Shown: positions 17,282 through 25,815, numbered from the stretch's first letter. The stretch is DNA of 41,856 bases from Synechococcaceae cyanobacterium (GCA_947461705.1 CANHMF010000006.1:1-41856); one strand, 5' to 3'. Made by a program: numbers and translations. The notes: generated from the letters alone by a model not told the origin.

Positions 17282-17848
17282 CTAGGCCGCCGAATCCAGG
17301 CTGGCGGCGACCGGCGCCAGGGGCAACAGCTCCAGCAGCAACTCGCCCCGGCCGGGCTCACTGAGACGCGCCTGCAGGCCCTTGTCGAAGAAGCGCGCCA
17401 GCCGATCGCGCTTGTCGTGCCAGCGGGATGCAGGCACCCCTTCACAACGGAACAGCAGGGCCACCCCGTAGCCGTTCTCGTCCAACTCCCGCACGCTGAT
17501 CAGCTGGGGTGGGGCGTCCTCATCCCAGAGCTTGAGGGCCTCCAGGGAGCTCTCCAGGTGCGCCTTCTGGCCATAGCGCCAGCGGGTCACATCCTTCACC
17601 AGCTTGCGCAGGGTCTGGCTGGCGGGAGCGTTGCGCAGGGCTTCGGCCCCGGGGGCAGGGGGCAACAACTCAGCCGGCGGCAACTCCGACGACTTGAGGG
17701 CAAGGCCCCCCAGCAGGATCGGAATCCCGTAGAAGATCGTGGGCAAGCTGAGGTTCGGGTTCTCGGTGGCGTAGCCGATCCAGCCGATAACGGAGAGAGC
17801 CGCGCCAGCCAGGGTGACTAGGCTGCCGGGGGAAGCGATGGAAAGCAT
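17282..17848 (-). CDS. DUF2854 family membrane protein
   Basis: A 188-residue protein of a family found in cyanobacteria and plastids. Two N-terminal hydrophobic segments ([19 protein letters not shown] and [17 protein letters not shown]) are followed by a soluble domain with [14 protein letters not shown], the most conserved family segment. The ATG at 17848 fits directly at the first membrane segment. That ATG overlaps the ATG of the divergent small gene at 17847 within one CATG. argB lies 52 bases downstream. Function unknown. Confidence 0.88.
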   Translation of the reverse strand: MLSIASPGSLVTLAGAALSVIGWIGYATENPNLSLPTIFYGIPILLGGLALKSSELPPAELLPPAPGAEALRNAPASQTLRKLVKDVTRWRYGQKAHLESSLEALKLWDEDAPPQLISVRELDENGYGVALLFRCEGVPASRWHDKRDRLARFFDKGLQARLSEPGRGELLLELLPLAPVAASLDSAA

Positions 17849-18053
17849 GGCGCCATCTTCGGTGAACGGGGCGCAGGATCGTGATCCGGCCAGCCTGGAA
17901 ACCGCCGAGCTGCTCGAGCAACTCAGTGCCGATCGCCTCTGGCTGCTGCAACAGATCGATGCCGGCCAGTGGCCGGAGCTGCGGCTGGATCTCGCCGCCC
18001 TGGAGCGGGAACTGGGACAACTGCTGGACCAGGCCAGCCAGACGCTGACCTGA
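17847..18053 (+). CDS. Small conserved hypothetical protein
   Basis: A 68-residue acidic, mostly helical protein: an N-terminal polar stretch, then TAELLEQLSADRLWLLQQI and WPELRLDLAALERELGQLL, which read as two amphipathic helices. I recall similar short proteins at this place in marine Synechococcus, so it is probably real, though I cannot name a family. The ATG at 17847 is preferred over one at 17838 because GGAAAG precedes it and its frame suits the homologues I recall. It overlaps the divergent DUF2854 start. The ssb gene follows convergently after 14 bases. Confidence 0.65.
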   Translation: MAPSSVNGAQDRDPASLETAELLEQLSADRLWLLQQIDAGQWPELRLDLAALERELGQLLDQASQTLT

Positions 18054-18067
18054 TCACTGGCGTGGGC

Positions 18068-18580
18068 TCAGAAGGGAATCTCGTCGTCCCCGTCGGGGAA
18101 GTCGGGCACCAGAGGCGAGGTGTTCCAGGTGGGTGGCTCCTGGGCAGCCGCAGCCCGTGCTGCAGGTGCAGGTGCAGCGGCCGGAGCGGCAGCGCGAACC
18201 GGAGCCGGAGCGGCGGGCCTGGGCTGCCTCGCTGGCCCAGGCGTAGCGGGACCAGTGGCTGGGGCAGTGGTGGTGGCTGCTCCCAGGGGATGCAGGCGGG
18301 CCAGGGTGAGCTCAGCCCGCTTCTCCTTCACCCCGTCCTGGCGGGTCACGGTGTTCATGCGCAGCCGACCCTCCACGACCAGGCGCTGACCCACCTGAAC
18401 GCGGTTCTGCAGGTCCTGGGCGAGGTTGCCCCAGCCCACCACCTTGAGCTGGCCCGGGGGATCATCGGGGCGGAGGCCGTCCATCTGCACGGACATCTCC
18501 GCCACTGGAGTCTGGTTGTCCTGGGTGTAGCGCACCTGGGGCGCCTCCAGCACCTCCACCTCCAGCAAGCAATGGTTCAC
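18068..18580 (-). CDS. ssb: Single-stranded DNA-binding protein (SSB family)
   Basis: An N-terminal OB fold (about residues 1-105; VVGWGNLAQDLQ and GQRLVVEGRLRMN are typical) is followed by an Ala/Pro-rich disordered linker and an acidic C-terminal tip ending DGDDEIPF, the hook by which SSB recruits replication and repair proteins. The 170-residue form starts at the GTG at 18580 (VNHCLLEVEV); a TTG at 18598 would add six residues. Some cyanobacteria have more than one SSB paralogue, so this may not be the only copy. It is divergent from cobK with 32 bases between the starts. Confidence 0.9.
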   Translation of the reverse strand: MNHCLLEVEVLEAPQVRYTQDNQTPVAEMSVQMDGLRPDDPPGQLKVVGWGNLAQDLQNRVQVGQRLVVEGRLRMNTVTRQDGVKEKRAELTLARLHPLGAATTTAPATGPATPGPARQPRPAAPAPVRAAAPAAAPAPAARAAAAQEPPTWNTSPLVPDFPDGDDEIPF

Positions 18581-18612
18581 AGGACCAGGCAACGGCAAGG
18601 GGCCACATCCTG

Positions 18613-19437
18613 ATGCACCGGCAGCCTTTAGGCCAGGGGGCCAACGCCGCCCAACCGGGGCGCATCTGGCTGATCAGCGGCACCGGCGAGGGTCCGCCCC
18701 TGGCGGAGGAGCTGCTGCGTCGCGGCTGGCAGCTGCGGGTGAGCGTGGTGGAGGCCAGTGCGGCCCGGGCCTACAGGCCGCAACCGGGCCTGGAGCTCTG
18801 CCCAGGAGCCCTCGCCGGCCCAGAGGCAATCACGCGGATCCTCGAGGATCCACCTGGGTTTCGCTGGGTGGTGGATGCCACCCATCCCTTTGCCCGCCTG
18901 ATCAGCGTGCAGCTGCGCCAGGCCTGCCAGGCCTGGGGCCAAAGCCTGCTGCGGCTGGAACGGCCCCGCCTGGCCCCCTGCCCACCATCCCCGGCTGGCA
19001 GCCCGGTGTTGTTGGACGGCCTGGAGCCATTAGCCGAGCTGGATTTACGCGCTGAACGGCTGCTGTTGGCCATCGGGTCGCGGCACTTGGCAGGGGCCAT
19101 CGCCAGGAGCAATGCCGCCGCCCACTTCGCCCGCATCCTCGACAACCCCACCAGCCTGCAACTGGCCCTGGCCTCCGGCCTACCGGACGGCCACCTGGCT
19201 TGCCTGCGGCCCGGTGATGGCCGGCTGGAGCAGGCCCTGTGCCGCCATTGGCGGATCACCGCTGTGTTGTGCCGTGAATCTGGAGGGCGCACGGAGCAGA
19301 TCTGGCGCCAGGTGAGCCAGGAGCTGGGGCTGCAGCTGCTGTTGCTGAGGCGACCGGAACCCGAAACTCCAGGCCTGCCCATGGCCAAACTGCTCCAGCA
19401 GCTGGGCCACCCCTGGGAGGGGATTCAGCCGAGGTGA
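18613..19437 (+). CDS. cobK: Precorrin-6A reductase
   Basis: NADPH-dependent reductase of cobalamin (corrin ring) synthesis. The 274-residue protein has an N-terminal Rossmann-like segment (IWLISGTGEGPPLAEELL), the family pattern WVVDATHPFARLIS, then LRLERP, LLAIGSRHL and a C-terminal segment with VLCRESGG. The ATG at 18613 begins MHRQPLGQGAN; a later start near the IWLISGTGEG strand is possible. It overlaps the convergent PfkB kinase gene by 13 bases. cobO, another corrin gene, lies at 40203. Confidence 0.92.
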   Translation: MHRQPLGQGANAAQPGRIWLISGTGEGPPLAEELLRRGWQLRVSVVEASAARAYRPQPGLELCPGALAGPEAITRILEDPPGFRWVVDATHPFARLISVQLRQACQAWGQSLLRLERPRLAPCPPSPAGSPVLLDGLEPLAELDLRAERLLLAIGSRHLAGAIARSNAAAHFARILDNPTSLQLALASGLPDGHLACLRPGDGRLEQALCRHWRITAVLCRESGGRTEQIWRQVSQELGLQLLLLRRPEPETPGLPMAKLLQQLGHPWEGIQPR

Positions 19438-20417
19438 GCGGCCACCAGGTCCTTGAGGGAGCCATGGGGACGGGGGCCAAGCTGCGTCACCACCTGGCCG
19501 GCGCAGAGCGAGCCGAGGCGACCGCAGGCGGCGATGTCCTGGCCCTGGGTGTAGGCATGCAGAAAACCCGCGGCGTAGAGATCGCCGGCACCGGTGGTAT
19601 CCACCAGGGGGCCGAGCTTGAAGGGCTCGATGGCGTGGTTGCCCTCACCGTTGAGGATCAGCGAACCGAGCTCACTGCGGGTGAGGGCAGCCAGCTTGCA
19701 GCGGCCGCGCACCTGCTCGGCGGCCTCCTCAAAGCTGTTGGCCTTGTAGAGAGCGGTGATCTCCATCTCGTTGGCAAAGAGGATGTCCACGTGGCCATCC
19801 ACCAGCTCCAGGAAGCTGTCGCGATGGCGCTCCACGCAGAAGGCATCGGAGAGGCTCAGGGCCACCTCCCCGCCATGGGCGCGGGCCACCTCAGCAGCGG
19901 CGATGAAGGCCGCCTTGGCCTCGTCGCTGTCCCACAGGTAGCCCTCGAGATAGAGCACCTTGGCCTGGGCCACCATGTCCAGATCCAGGTCGGCCGGATC
20001 CAACCCCACCGAGGCCCCCAGATAGGTGCACATGGTGCGCTGGGCATCTGGGGTCACCAGGATCAGGCAGCGGGCCGTGGACGGGCCTGTGGTGGCAGCG
20101 GGCGTCTCGAAGCGGGCACCCACGGATCGGATGTCGTGGGCAAAGATGCCGCCCAGTTGGTCGTCGCGAACGCGGCCGATGAAGCCGGCCCGCCCGCCCA
20201 GCTGGGCGATGCCCGCCAGGGTGTTAGCAGCCGAACCGCCAGAGGTTTCCAGGCCAGGGCCCACGCTGGCGTAGAGGGTTTCGGCCTGAGCGGCATCCAC
20301 CAGGGCCATGGTGCCCTTCGTGAGCTCGAAATTGTCGAGCAGGTCGTCCTCCGCCTGCACAAGCACGTCAACAATCGCGTTGCCGATGCCAACAACGTCG
20401 AGGCTCTTGGGGGTCAT
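19425..20417 (-). CDS. PfkB-family sugar/adenosine kinase
   Basis: ATP-dependent kinase of the ribokinase/PfkB superfamily, 330 residues. The N-terminal substrate-side motif GGSAANTLAGIAQLGG and the C-terminal catalytic signature DTTGAGDLYAAGFL (base Asp) are both complete. The family branch resembles cyanobacterial proteins annotated as adenosine kinase, which would fit its position 32 bases downstream of purA; the substrate is therefore a guess (adenosine, ribose or another nucleoside/sugar). The ATG at 20417 starts the first beta strand SLDVVGIGNAIVDV. Confidence 0.9.
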   Translation of the reverse strand: MTPKSLDVVGIGNAIVDVLVQAEDDLLDNFELTKGTMALVDAAQAETLYASVGPGLETSGGSAANTLAGIAQLGGRAGFIGRVRDDQLGGIFAHDIRSVGARFETPAATTGPSTARCLILVTPDAQRTMCTYLGASVGLDPADLDLDMVAQAKVLYLEGYLWDSDEAKAAFIAAAEVARAHGGEVALSLSDAFCVERHRDSFLELVDGHVDILFANEMEITALYKANSFEEAAEQVRGRCKLAALTRSELGSLILNGEGNHAIEPFKLGPLVDTTGAGDLYAAGFLHAYTQGQDIAACGRLGSLCAGQVVTQLGPRPHGSLKDLVAAHLG

Positions 20418-20449
20418 GGGAGAGAAGGCGGGGAGACTCGGCTCAGGGC

Positions 20450-21769
20450 TCAGACGCTGAGGAGCGCCCGCTTGGGACCGTGAATCGGATCTTCCACCAC
20501 GATGGTCTGATCCCGATTGGCCCCGAGGGAGACGATCGCAATGGGCACTTCCATCAGATCGGCCAGGAAGCGCAGGTAGCTCATGGCTGTGGCGGGCAGC
20601 TCCTCAAGGGTGCGGCAATCGGCCGTGGAGCACTGCCAACCGGGCAGGGTCTCGAAGATGGGCTGGCAGCGGGCGAAGTCCTCAGCGCTGCTTGGGAAGT
20701 ATTCGATGCGCTGGCCATCGAGCTCATAGGCCACGCACACCTGGATCTCATCGAGCTCATCGAGCACATCGAGCTTGGTGATGGCCAGGCAGTCGAGGCC
20801 ATTCACCTCCACGGCGTAGCGGCCAATCACGCCATCGAACCAGCCGCAGCGGCGGCGGCGGCCAGTGGTGGTGCCGTACTCGCCGCCACGGTCGCAGAGG
20901 TGGTCGTTGAGGCTGCCTTCGAGTTCGGTCGGGAAGGGACCTTCGCCCACCCGGGTGGTGTAGGCCTTGGCCACCCCGATCACCCGGTCGATCAGGGTGG
21001 GTCCCACACCGGCACCGATACAAGCCCCGCCACTCACCGGATTGGAGGAGGTCACGTAGGGATACGTGCCGTGGTCGAGGTCGAGCAGGGTGCCCTGGGC
21101 GCCCTCGAACAGAATGTTCTTGCGGGCCCGGGCGGCCTGGTGAATGGCCCGGGTGCAATCGACTACATGGGGCGCCAGACGCTGGCCGTAACCCACGTAT
21201 TCGGCCACCACCGCCTCGAAATCGAGCGGCTCGAGGCCATAGAGCTTGGTGAGAATCTCGTTCTTCTCGGCCAGCACCCCGGCCAGACGATCCCGCAGGC
21301 GGGTCTCATCGAGGATATCGATGATGCGAATGCCGTTCCGCTCGGATTTATCGGCGTAGGTGGGGCCGATGCCCCGGCCGGTGGTGCCGATGCGGCGGTC
21401 GCCGCGGCGCTGTTCCATCGCCTGGTCCAGCAGGCGGTGGTAGGGCATGGTCACGTGGGCTGTGGACGCCAGCTGCAGGCCCTGCACGCCGATGCCGTTC
21501 TCGGCCAGCATGTCGAGCTCGCCGAGCATCACCTTGGGGTCCACCACCGTGCCGGACCCAATCAGGCAGACGGTGTCGGGATAGAGGATGCCGGAGGGGA
21601 TCAGGTGCAGCTTGAGCACCTTGTCGTCCACCACGATGGTGTGACCGGCATTGACCCCGCCCTGATAGCGCACCACCACGTCGGCGGAGCGGCTCAGCAG
21701 ATCGGTGATCTTGCCCTTCCCCTCGTCACCCCATTGAGCACCGATGACGACAACGTTGGCCAAGGACAC
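20450..21769 (-). CDS. purA: Adenylosuccinate synthetase
   Basis: GTP-dependent first step from IMP to AMP. The 439-residue protein is normal for the family. It begins with [20 protein letters not shown], the P-loop with the catalytic Asp, followed by [10 protein letters not shown] with the catalytic His, [11 protein letters not shown], and the GTP/IMP segment around [10 protein letters not shown]. The gene is separated from psb27 by a strong terminator, so it has its own promoter, probably at 21804-21833. The PfkB kinase gene follows. Confidence 0.97.
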   Translation of the reverse strand: MSLANVVVIGAQWGDEGKGKITDLLSRSADVVVRYQGGVNAGHTIVVDDKVLKLHLIPSGILYPDTVCLIGSGTVVDPKVMLGELDMLAENGIGVQGLQLASTAHVTMPYHRLLDQAMEQRRGDRRIGTTGRGIGPTYADKSERNGIRIIDILDETRLRDRLAGVLAEKNEILTKLYGLEPLDFEAVVAEYVGYGQRLAPHVVDCTRAIHQAARARKNILFEGAQGTLLDLDHGTYPYVTSSNPVSGGACIGAGVGPTLIDRVIGVAKAYTTRVGEGPFPTELEGSLNDHLCDRGGEYGTTTGRRRRCGWFDGVIGRYAVEVNGLDCLAITKLDVLDELDEIQVCVAYELDGQRIEYFPSSAEDFARCQPIFETLPGWQCSTADCRTLEELPATAMSYLRFLADLMEVPIAIVSLGANRDQTIVVEDPIHGPKRALLSV

Positions 21770-21803
21770 AGCGGCCCGTAGCCGCTTCTGAGCACAAACA
21801 AAG

Positions 21804-21833
21804 AGGATCTCAGATCGAGCGTCCTCCCGTCAA
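21804..21833 (-). promoter_or_regulatory. purA: Possible purA promoter
   Basis: Reading the minus strand, TTGACG (21833-21828) and GATCCT (21809-21804) are separated by 18 bases, a fair -35 and a weak -10. The site lies between the psb27 terminator and the purA start at 21769, where a promoter is needed. Confidence 0.4.
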
Positions 21834-21843
21834 AGAATCCAAC

Positions 21844-21866
21844 AAAAAAGCGGCCCAGAGGGCCGC
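21844..21866 (-). terminator. psb27: Intrinsic terminator after psb27
   Basis: Read on the minus strand, GCGGCCC and GGGCCGC form a perfect 7-bp stem around a TCT loop, followed by six T. It lies about 20 bases downstream of the psb27 stop. Confidence 0.93.
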
Positions 21867-21888
21867 CTGATCCAGTGGTAGCAGGCGA

Positions 21889-22299
21889 TCAGGCGCCTCG
21901 CACCACACCGGTTTCCGCCTTCTTGAGTTCCTTGCTGAGGCGATCCCGCAGGGCCTCCGGCACGGGGCGGTTGGCATAGTTCGCGTAATGACCCGCCAGG
22001 GAGTTGAGGGCGGTCTGCATGGTGGTGAAGGAAGCCAGCCCATTCACCTTGGGCTGGGCCCTGTAGCGGGACACGTAGGAGTTGATCAGGGCGCGCGCCT
22101 GGGTTTCGGCCTCAGGGCGCTCGGGGTCATCGGCATCCAGGGCGATGGTGGCCAGCAAGGTGTCGGCCACAGCCACGGTGTCCTCCACGTAGTTGCCCGT
22201 GAGCGGACCGCTGCTGCCGGAACAGGCGGTGAGGGCCATGGACAGGCACAGGCAGACAGCGAAAACGGCTGCCATCAGACGACGCCATCCAGCAGCCAT
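21889..22299 (-). CDS. psb27: Photosystem II assembly lipoprotein Psb27
   Basis: Lumenal lipoprotein that binds CP43 during photosystem II assembly and repair, before the manganese cluster is built. The 136-residue precursor has a basic start, a hydrophobic core and a lipobox LTAC followed by SG, so the mature N-terminal Cys is expected to be acylated. The body matches Psb27: GNYVEDTVAVADTLL, ALINSYVSRYR and the helical tail with LAGHYANYANRPVPE. The ATG at 22299 fits the signal peptide. It is expressed as a single unit between its own promoter candidate and a strong terminator. Confidence 0.95.
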   Translation of the reverse strand: MAAGWRRLMAAVFAVCLCLSMALTACSGSSGPLTGNYVEDTVAVADTLLATIALDADDPERPEAETQARALINSYVSRYRAQPKVNGLASFTTMQTALNSLAGHYANYANRPVPEALRDRLSKELKKAETGVVRGA

Positions 22300-22324
22300 C
22301 TCGGGTCATGCAAAGTCTCAACGG

Positions 22325-22330
22325 ATCCTA
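22325..22330 (-). promoter_or_regulatory. psb27: Possible -10 box for psb27
   Basis: Read on the minus strand this is TAGGAT, 25 bases before the psb27 ATG, which would give a short leader of about 20 bases. The -35 region is poor. Confidence 0.35.
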
Positions 22331-22361
22331 GGAGCTGCCTTGAACCCCGGCCGGCGCTGGA

Positions 22362-24191
22362 CTACACCGCCAGCAGACCGGCACGCTCCGCCTCGATCGC
22401 GCCAACCAGAACCGCCTCGAGCTCATCGGCCGGCAGATCCCGCTTCAGACCTCCAGCCCGCTGCACCAGCTCCACCTGGCCATCGGCGGCACCGCGACCC
22501 ACCACCACCCGCCAGGGGATACCGAGCAGATCGGCATCCTTGAATTTCACGCCAGCCCGTTCGTCGCGGTCATCGAGCAACACCTCGATGCCGGCAGCCT
22601 GCAGGTCGGCGTAGAGACGCTCCCCCAGGGCTTTCTGGCTGGCATCGGCCACGTTGGCCATCACCACGATCGCCTCATAGGGAGCAATGGCGGTGGGCCA
22701 ACAGATGCCATTGGCATCGTGGTGCTGCTCCACCGCCGACTGGGCCAGGCGGGAGACGCCGATGCCGTAGCAGCCCATCCACAGGGCCTCCTCGACGCCG
22801 GCCTCATTGGTGAAGGTGGCCTGCAGAGCCTCGGAATACTTCCGGCCCAGCTGGAAGATGTGGCCCACCTCAATGCCGCGGCTGGCCCGCAACACCTGAT
22901 CGGGGTCGTGCTGGCAACGGTCGCCGGGCTGGGCTGCCCGCAGATCCAGGGTCTCGGGGCAGGCACACAGCCCGCCCCAGGTGGCCCCCACCAGATGGAT
23001 ATCCACGCGGTTGGCACCGCACACAAACGCCCCCAGCTCCGCGGCGGTGCTGTCGGCGAAGCGCAGGAACCGGGGCGGCCAGCTGCGGGCACCCGCCACC
23101 AGGGCATCCTCCAGGTGGGGGCCCATGAAGCCGAAGGGCAGGGGATCCAGGCCCTCCTTCGCCACCGCATCGGCGCTGAGGGGGGCCAGCTCCAGCAGGG
23201 CACCGTGTTGTGCCGAACAGCGGGCCGTCACGGCATTGGTGAGCTTCACCTCGTTGAGCTGCTGGTCTCCCCGCAGGCTGACCAACAGAGGCTGCTGGCT
23301 GCCGTCCTCGAAGCGAGCCAGCAGCAGCAGCACCTTCAGGGTCTGGGTGGGGTCAAACCCATGGGCCGTGCACAGGTCCTCAATGCTGGTCTGGCTGGGG
23401 GTGGCCAGGCTCTCCCCGTGGCCGGCAGCGCGGGCACCACCCGGCAGAGCCACCGCTGCCGGGGCGAGGGAGACGGCCCGTTCCTGGTTGGCGGCGTAGG
23501 CGCCATCGGCACTGGTGAGGATGAGGTCTTCACCGGCATCCGCCGTGACCATGAACTCCTGGCTGGCGGAACCGCCGATGGCGCCGCTGTCGGCCTCCAC
23601 GGCCACGGCCCGGAGCCCACAGCGGCTGAAAATGCGGCGATAGGCCCGATCCATGGCCGCGTAGGTCTCCTTGAGGGAGGCCTCATCGGCATGGAAGGAA
23701 TAGGCATCCTTCATGATGAATTCCCTGCCCCGCATCAGGCCGAAGCGGGGGCGAATCTCATCCCGAAACTTGGTCTGAATCTGATAGAGGTTCACCGGCA
23801 GCTGCCGGTAGGAGCGCAACAGATCGGCCGCCAGGGCGGTGATCACCTCCTCATGGGTGGGCCCGAGGCCCAGCTCGCGCCCCTGGCGATCCTGGAGGTG
23901 GAACATGATCCCCTCCCCGGCGGTGTAGCCCGCCCAGCGTCCGCTGCGCTGCCAGAGATCAGCCGGCTGCAGCTGGGGCAGGAGGGTTTCCAGAGCCCCG
24001 GTGGCGTTGAGCTCCTCGCGCACGATCGCGGAGATCTTCTGCAGCACCCGCCAGAGCAGGGGCAGGTACGCGTAGATGCCACTGCTGACGCGGCGGATGT
24101 AACCGGCCCGCAGCAGCAGCTTGTGGGAGGGAATCTCGGCCTCCGCCGGGTCATCCCGGAGCGTCACCAGCATCAGGCGGGAGACGCGCAT
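22362..24191 (-). CDS. proS: Prolyl-tRNA synthetase (bacterial type)
   Basis: Charges tRNA-Pro. The 609-residue protein is the bacterial (long) type: class II motif 1 near the N-terminus, motif 2 with FRDEIRPRFGLMRGREF, an inserted editing domain (about residues 225-400, with DLCTAHGF and LVSLRGDQQLNEVK) that hydrolyses mis-charged Ala-tRNA, motif 3 with MGCYGIGVSRL, and the C-terminal anticodon-binding domain. The ATG at 24191 (MRVSRLMLVTLRD) is the family-normal start; a GTG three codons upstream is also in frame. Confidence 0.97.
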   Translation of the reverse strand: MRVSRLMLVTLRDDPAEAEIPSHKLLLRAGYIRRVSSGIYAYLPLLWRVLQKISAIVREELNATGALETLLPQLQPADLWQRSGRWAGYTAGEGIMFHLQDRQGRELGLGPTHEEVITALAADLLRSYRQLPVNLYQIQTKFRDEIRPRFGLMRGREFIMKDAYSFHADEASLKETYAAMDRAYRRIFSRCGLRAVAVEADSGAIGGSASQEFMVTADAGEDLILTSADGAYAANQERAVSLAPAAVALPGGARAAGHGESLATPSQTSIEDLCTAHGFDPTQTLKVLLLLARFEDGSQQPLLVSLRGDQQLNEVKLTNAVTARCSAQHGALLELAPLSADAVAKEGLDPLPFGFMGPHLEDALVAGARSWPPRFLRFADSTAAELGAFVCGANRVDIHLVGATWGGLCACPETLDLRAAQPGDRCQHDPDQVLRASRGIEVGHIFQLGRKYSEALQATFTNEAGVEEALWMGCYGIGVSRLAQSAVEQHHDANGICWPTAIAPYEAIVVMANVADASQKALGERLYADLQAAGIEVLLDDRDERAGVKFKDADLLGIPWRVVVGRGAADGQVELVQRAGGLKRDLPADELEAVLVGAIEAERAGLLAV

Positions 24192-24325
24192 GGGATTCAC
24201 TGGCGGAGGGGAGGCCGGAAGCTATCACCGAGCCGCCAGGGGCCCAGCAGCCGAACCGATTGGAGAAGCGCCACATCCAGCGCCGAAATTGGGAAGAAAT
24301 TCCGGTTAATCAAGGAAAAGTCTGC

Positions 24326-24331
24326 TAGCTT
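24326..24331 (+). promoter_or_regulatory. Possible -10 box before the HTH gene
   Basis: TAGCTT within TGCTAGCTT, 34 bases before the ATG at 24365, fits the TAnnnT form and matches the sites before the transpeptidase and transaldolase genes. No good -35 box was found 16-18 bases upstream. Confidence 0.3.
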
Positions 24332-24364
24332 CCCTCGCATTCCCAACTGTCGCAAGCCCGTCTC

Positions 24365-24871
24365 ATGCCCGCCCACTCGTTGACTGCAGGACTGGGCGCC
24401 TCCGGGATCGGCTCGAGCGCGATGGCCGTGGAGTCTGTTCTCGGGGGGGTGGCCGCCGCTGAAGGTGCCGCCAACTCGGCCGAGAGTGCCGAGAACCTGA
24501 TCGGGATCGACGAGGTGCAGCGATCGCTCAATCGCTCACGGGCTTCGGTGTACCGCTACACCAACACCGACCCCCGCAACCTCAATCCCCCCTTCAACCC
24601 CCGCAAGCTGAACCCGGAATATCGCAGCGATCAGAAAGAGCCGCTGATGTTCCACCCCAATGAGGTGGCGCGGTTCGCCCGGGATGTGCTGCGGATCAAG
24701 GAAGTCACCGTGGAGGTGCTGAACTCCCCCTCCACCGCCACGCAACAGCTGCTGGGATCCATCCTCGACGAATTGAAAGCCATCCGCGAGCTCCTCGGCA
24801 GCCAAGCCACCCTGCCCACCAACCTCAGCAGCAAGCGCGAGCAGCACGAACAGGCCAGGCCCGCTGCCTGA
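24365..24871 (+). CDS. Putative HTH DNA-binding protein (resolvase/MerR-like fold)
   Basis: A 168-residue conserved picocyanobacterial protein, as I recall sometimes annotated 'resolvase'. Residues 46-67 (IGIDEVQRSLNRSRASVYRY) look like the first helices of a MerR/excisionase-type winged HTH, with a basic wing around FNPRKLNPEYRSDQ and a following helix FHPNEVARFARDVLRI. The C-terminal third is helical (LLGSILDELKAIRELLG), perhaps for dimerisation. The N-terminus is Ala/Gly-rich and low in complexity. No catalytic serine region of a resolvase is present, so I would not call it a recombinase. A regulator is a reasonable guess. Confidence 0.75.
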   Translation: MPAHSLTAGLGASGIGSSAMAVESVLGGVAAAEGAANSAESAENLIGIDEVQRSLNRSRASVYRYTNTDPRNLNPPFNPRKLNPEYRSDQKEPLMFHPNEVARFARDVLRIKEVTVEVLNSPSTATQQLLGSILDELKAIRELLGSQATLPTNLSSKREQHEQARPAA

Positions 24872-25042
24872 ACCTGGTCACGGGTGCCAGAATTGAATTG
24901 GATGTCATCCTGAACTGAATCGTCTGCCCGGTCTCCAAGACCTGGCTGCGTTCACCGGGCCATCCCCCACCCCCTGCCGTTTTGAACCGCGGGGTCCAGA
25001 TCCACAAAGGGTCGTTGGTGGGTTGATCCCTTTCCCCCGTCC

Positions 25043-25366
25043 ATGGACTCCGACCCCCCTCCGCGATCCAGCGCCACAGCTCTCGCCCGTACCAGCTCCT
25101 CACCAAGCGACGAGATCAACGGCGAAGCCAGCGAGGAGCCCTACAGTCCAGGAACGCTGTTGCACACCGGTGCTCCAGTTTTTGGAGCCTTGATCGCGCT
25201 GATCACCCTGGTGCTTCCCATCGCCAGCGTGCTCACCGATCGCACCAGCCCTCCGGCCAGGACATCCACCACGAGCTCCCTCGATGGATTTGCGCAGCCT
25301 GCAGGCATCGCCGGCGCCAGGACTGGTGAACCTGCTGGTGGAGATTCCCGCCGGCAGCTCCAATAA
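25043..25366 (+). CDS. Small single-span membrane protein (putative)
   Basis: A 107-residue ORF with a polar Ser/Pro-rich N-terminus, a motif [13 protein letters not shown] and one clear membrane segment ([16 protein letters not shown]) followed by TDR. The membrane part reads like a real small thylakoid or plasma-membrane protein. The last 27 codons overlap the pyrophosphatase gene in another frame and have a composition expected of a shadow frame, so the functional gene may have ended earlier in relatives. The ATG at 25043 lacks a clear ribosome-binding site. No family name can be given. Confidence 0.5.
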   Translation: MDSDPPPRSSATALARTSSSPSDEINGEASEEPYSPGTLLHTGAPVFGALIALITLVLPIASVLTDRTSPPARTSTTSSLDGFAQPAGIAGARTGEPAGGDSRRQLQ

Positions 25367-25811
25367 ATACGAGTACAACGCCAAGGCGGGGGTGATGGCC
25401 CTCGACAGAGTGCTGCACTCCTCCGTGCGGTACCCGTTCGACTACGGCTTCGTGCCCAATACCCTCGCCGAGGACGGGGCCCCCCTGGACGCGATGGTGA
25501 TCATGCAGGAGCCCACCTTCGCGGGTTGCCTGATTGCCGCCAGGCCCATCGGCATCCTCGGCATGGTGGACTGCGGGGCCCATGACGGCAAGCTGCTGTG
25601 CGTGCCCGCTGCGGATCCACGCCAGGGCGCGATCCGCAGCATCCGCCAGATCGCTCCCAACCAGCTGGAAGAGGTGGCCGAGTTCTTCCGCACCTACAAA
25701 AACCTGGAGGGGCGGGTGATCGAGATCACTGGCTGGCTGGATGCTGATGCCGTGCCCGCCCTGCTCGAACACTGCATCGCTGCTGCCGGGCAGGCCAGCA
25801 GCGTGGATTGA
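25284..25811 (+). CDS. ppa: Inorganic pyrophosphatase (family I), second copy with altered metal site
   Basis: A 175-residue classical family I PPase of the cyanobacterial/E. coli-like branch. Present are [13 protein letters not shown] (Glu20, Lys29 and Glu31 equivalents), [20 protein letters not shown] (Asp97, Asp102 and Lys104 equivalents) and TYKNLEG. The signature reads [10 protein letters not shown]: the middle Asp of DGDPxD (Asp67 in E. coli, proposed general base/metal ligand) is Ala, with codon GCC at 25476-25481 region. Asp65 and Asp70 are kept. Activity is probably reduced or changed. The intact copy at 2499 makes this tolerable. The ATG at 25284 lies inside the preceding small ORF. 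Confidence 0.93.
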   Translation: MDLRSLQASPAPGLVNLLVEIPAGSSNKYEYNAKAGVMALDRVLHSSVRYPFDYGFVPNTLAEDGAPLDAMVIMQEPTFAGCLIAARPIGILGMVDCGAHDGKLLCVPAADPRQGAIRSIRQIAPNQLEEVAEFFRTYKNLEGRVIEITGWLDADAVPALLEHCIAAAGQASSVD

Positions 25812-25815
25812 GGCC

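Noticed and set aside
17230-17445. N-terminal extension of argB into the DUF2854 gene
   Set aside because: The added sequence is Cys/Arg/Trp-rich shadow of DUF2854 and absent from acetylglutamate kinases.
22719-24383. A 554-codon plus-strand ORF antisense to proS
   Set aside because: proS is certain, and the opposite frame lacks stops only because of the GC-rich third positions.
24365-24871. Calling the HTH-like protein a site-specific resolvase
   Set aside because: No serine- or tyrosine-recombinase catalytic residues are present; only an HTH-like region is visible.
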